A program made the position numbers and the translations under genes. This document shows positions 20,132 through 20,567 of a stretch of 20,567 nucleotides of DNA, piece after piece. The DNA lies in the NCBI GenBank assembly GCA_934593275.1, contig CAKTQE010000041.1:1-20567 (forward strand). Reading direction: 5' to 3'. A model generated the notes under the pieces. It was given only the letters and a program-made list of their open reading frames with translations. It made no database searches and had not been told where the DNA came from. The DNA comes from an uncultured Oscillospiraceae bacterium. Lineage in GTDB: Bacteria; Bacillota; Clostridia; Oscillospirales; Oscillospiraceae. Positions within the stretch are counted from its first letter, which is position 1. Every line of letters begins with the position of its first letter.

Positions 20132-20550
20132 CGTCGTCCCCCCGGAACCTTCCCGTCCAGCACGTCCTCCAACGTCACCCCGTCCAGAAACGTCCCCACC
20201 ACCCGGTCCAGTTCTTTCCATACGGGTCTTGTGAGGCAGTCCCCGGCTCTGGGGCATTGGGGGGCGTTTTCTTCCATACAGGCCACGGCGGCCAGGCCCG
20301 TTTCCGTGGCTCTTAAAATCTCCCCCAGGGTGTAGTCCTTTGGTTCCCGGGTCAGCCGGTAGCCCCCGTGAACCCCCCGGGTGGTTTGCAGCAGCCCTGC
20401 CCGGGAGAGCAGGGGGATGATCTGCTCCAAATACTTTTTGGAAATGTCCTGTCGGGCGGCAATGTCCTTGAGGGCCGTGACCCCCTCCCCCTGGTGCTGG
20501 GCCAGGTCCAGCATCATCCGCAGGGCATAGCGTCCTCTGGTGGAGATCAT
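20119..20550 (-). CDS. Rrf2-family transcriptional regulator, IscR-like
   Basis: This 143-residue winged-helix regulator begins MISTRGRYALRMMLDLAQH, the family signature. ISKKYLEQIIPLLSRAGLL (36-54) is the recognition region and GVHGGYRL the wing. Three cysteines (Cys91, Cys99, Cys105; spacing C-x7-C-x5-C) lie where IscR-type members bind an Fe-S cluster, so it probably senses iron-sulphur status or redox and may control isc/suf genes outside the window. ATG 20550 has GGAGGAGG 7 nt upstream. Its last three residues (VDS) and stop are encoded by a heptamer repeat array, suggesting the array replaced the original 3' end. Confidence 0.9.
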   Translation of the reverse strand: MISTRGRYALRMMLDLAQHQGEGVTALKDIAARQDISKKYLEQIIPLLSRAGLLQTTRGVHGGYRLTREPKDYTLGEILRATETGLAAVACMEENAPQCPRAGDCLTRPVWKELDRVVGTFLDGVTLEDVLDGKVPGGRRVDS

Positions 20551-20567
20551 GTCCGTTCCTCCTCCGG

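Overview
The window looks like a chromosome segment of a GC-rich gut Clostridia (Oscillospiraceae-like) bacterium. The grounds are a tryptophan T-box leader, a Gram-positive style LexA, strong AGGAGG ribosome binding sites, a phiLC3-type holin, and intergenic repeats (7-nt GTTGACA/ATTGACA arrays, GGCGGCA hairpins, a TGTCATTCCGA palindrome) of a kind I associate with that group. The species assignment is inference. Apart from two divergent prophage control genes near 18.7-19.5 kb, every gene is on the minus strand.

Layout, left to right. (1) 1-2140: a two-gene operon with a consensus promoter. It encodes a DltA/NRPS-like amino acid adenylating enzyme and a PLP decarboxylase-fold enzyme cut by the window edge. 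(2) 2146-2882: a repeat-rich intergenic region with a terminator, several dispersed palindromic repeats and a heptamer array. (3) 2878-6018: a trpXYZ-type ABC transporter operon behind a T-box riboswitch with a likely UGG (Trp) specifier and a Trp-ending mini-ORF. (4) 6047-6660: lexA. (5) 6735-18293: a colinear minus-strand phage morphogenesis operon. Read in the direction of transcription it encodes a small basic ORF, a zinc-ribbon protein, TerS, TerL, portal, a Prp-type cysteine protease, scaffold, an N4-gp56-type major capsid protein, two small head proteins, a P22 gp10-like stabilisation protein, three probable virion proteins, an XhlA-like membrane protein and a holin. (6) 18518-18657: a divergent control region with a 13-bp palindromic operator over two face-to-face promoters. 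(7) 18659-19467: an ImmR/ImmA-type repressor and metallopeptidase pair. (8) 19467-20131: convergent intergenic repeats with a bidirectional terminator. (9) 20119-20550: an Rrf2/IscR-like regulator.

The most interesting system is the capsid locus. It carries its own Prp-like cysteine protease, with His22 and Cys34 at the positions reported for the bacterial enzyme. The protease gene lies directly upstream of scaffold and capsid genes whose N-termini both carry an LQLFA motif resembling the LQFFA site where Prp trims ribosomal protein L27. This predicts that the element matures its capsid with a captured L27-type protease. The whole locus is about 12.7 kb, with no visible integrase, replication gene, endolysin or tape measure, yet its reading frames appear intact. 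It could be a minimal short-tailed prophage, a capsid-encoding satellite or a domesticated particle.

Three heptamer arrays each begin inside the stop codon of a gene. A 143-bp sequence occurs in inverted orientation at 2.3 kb and 19.9 kb, flanking almost everything in between.
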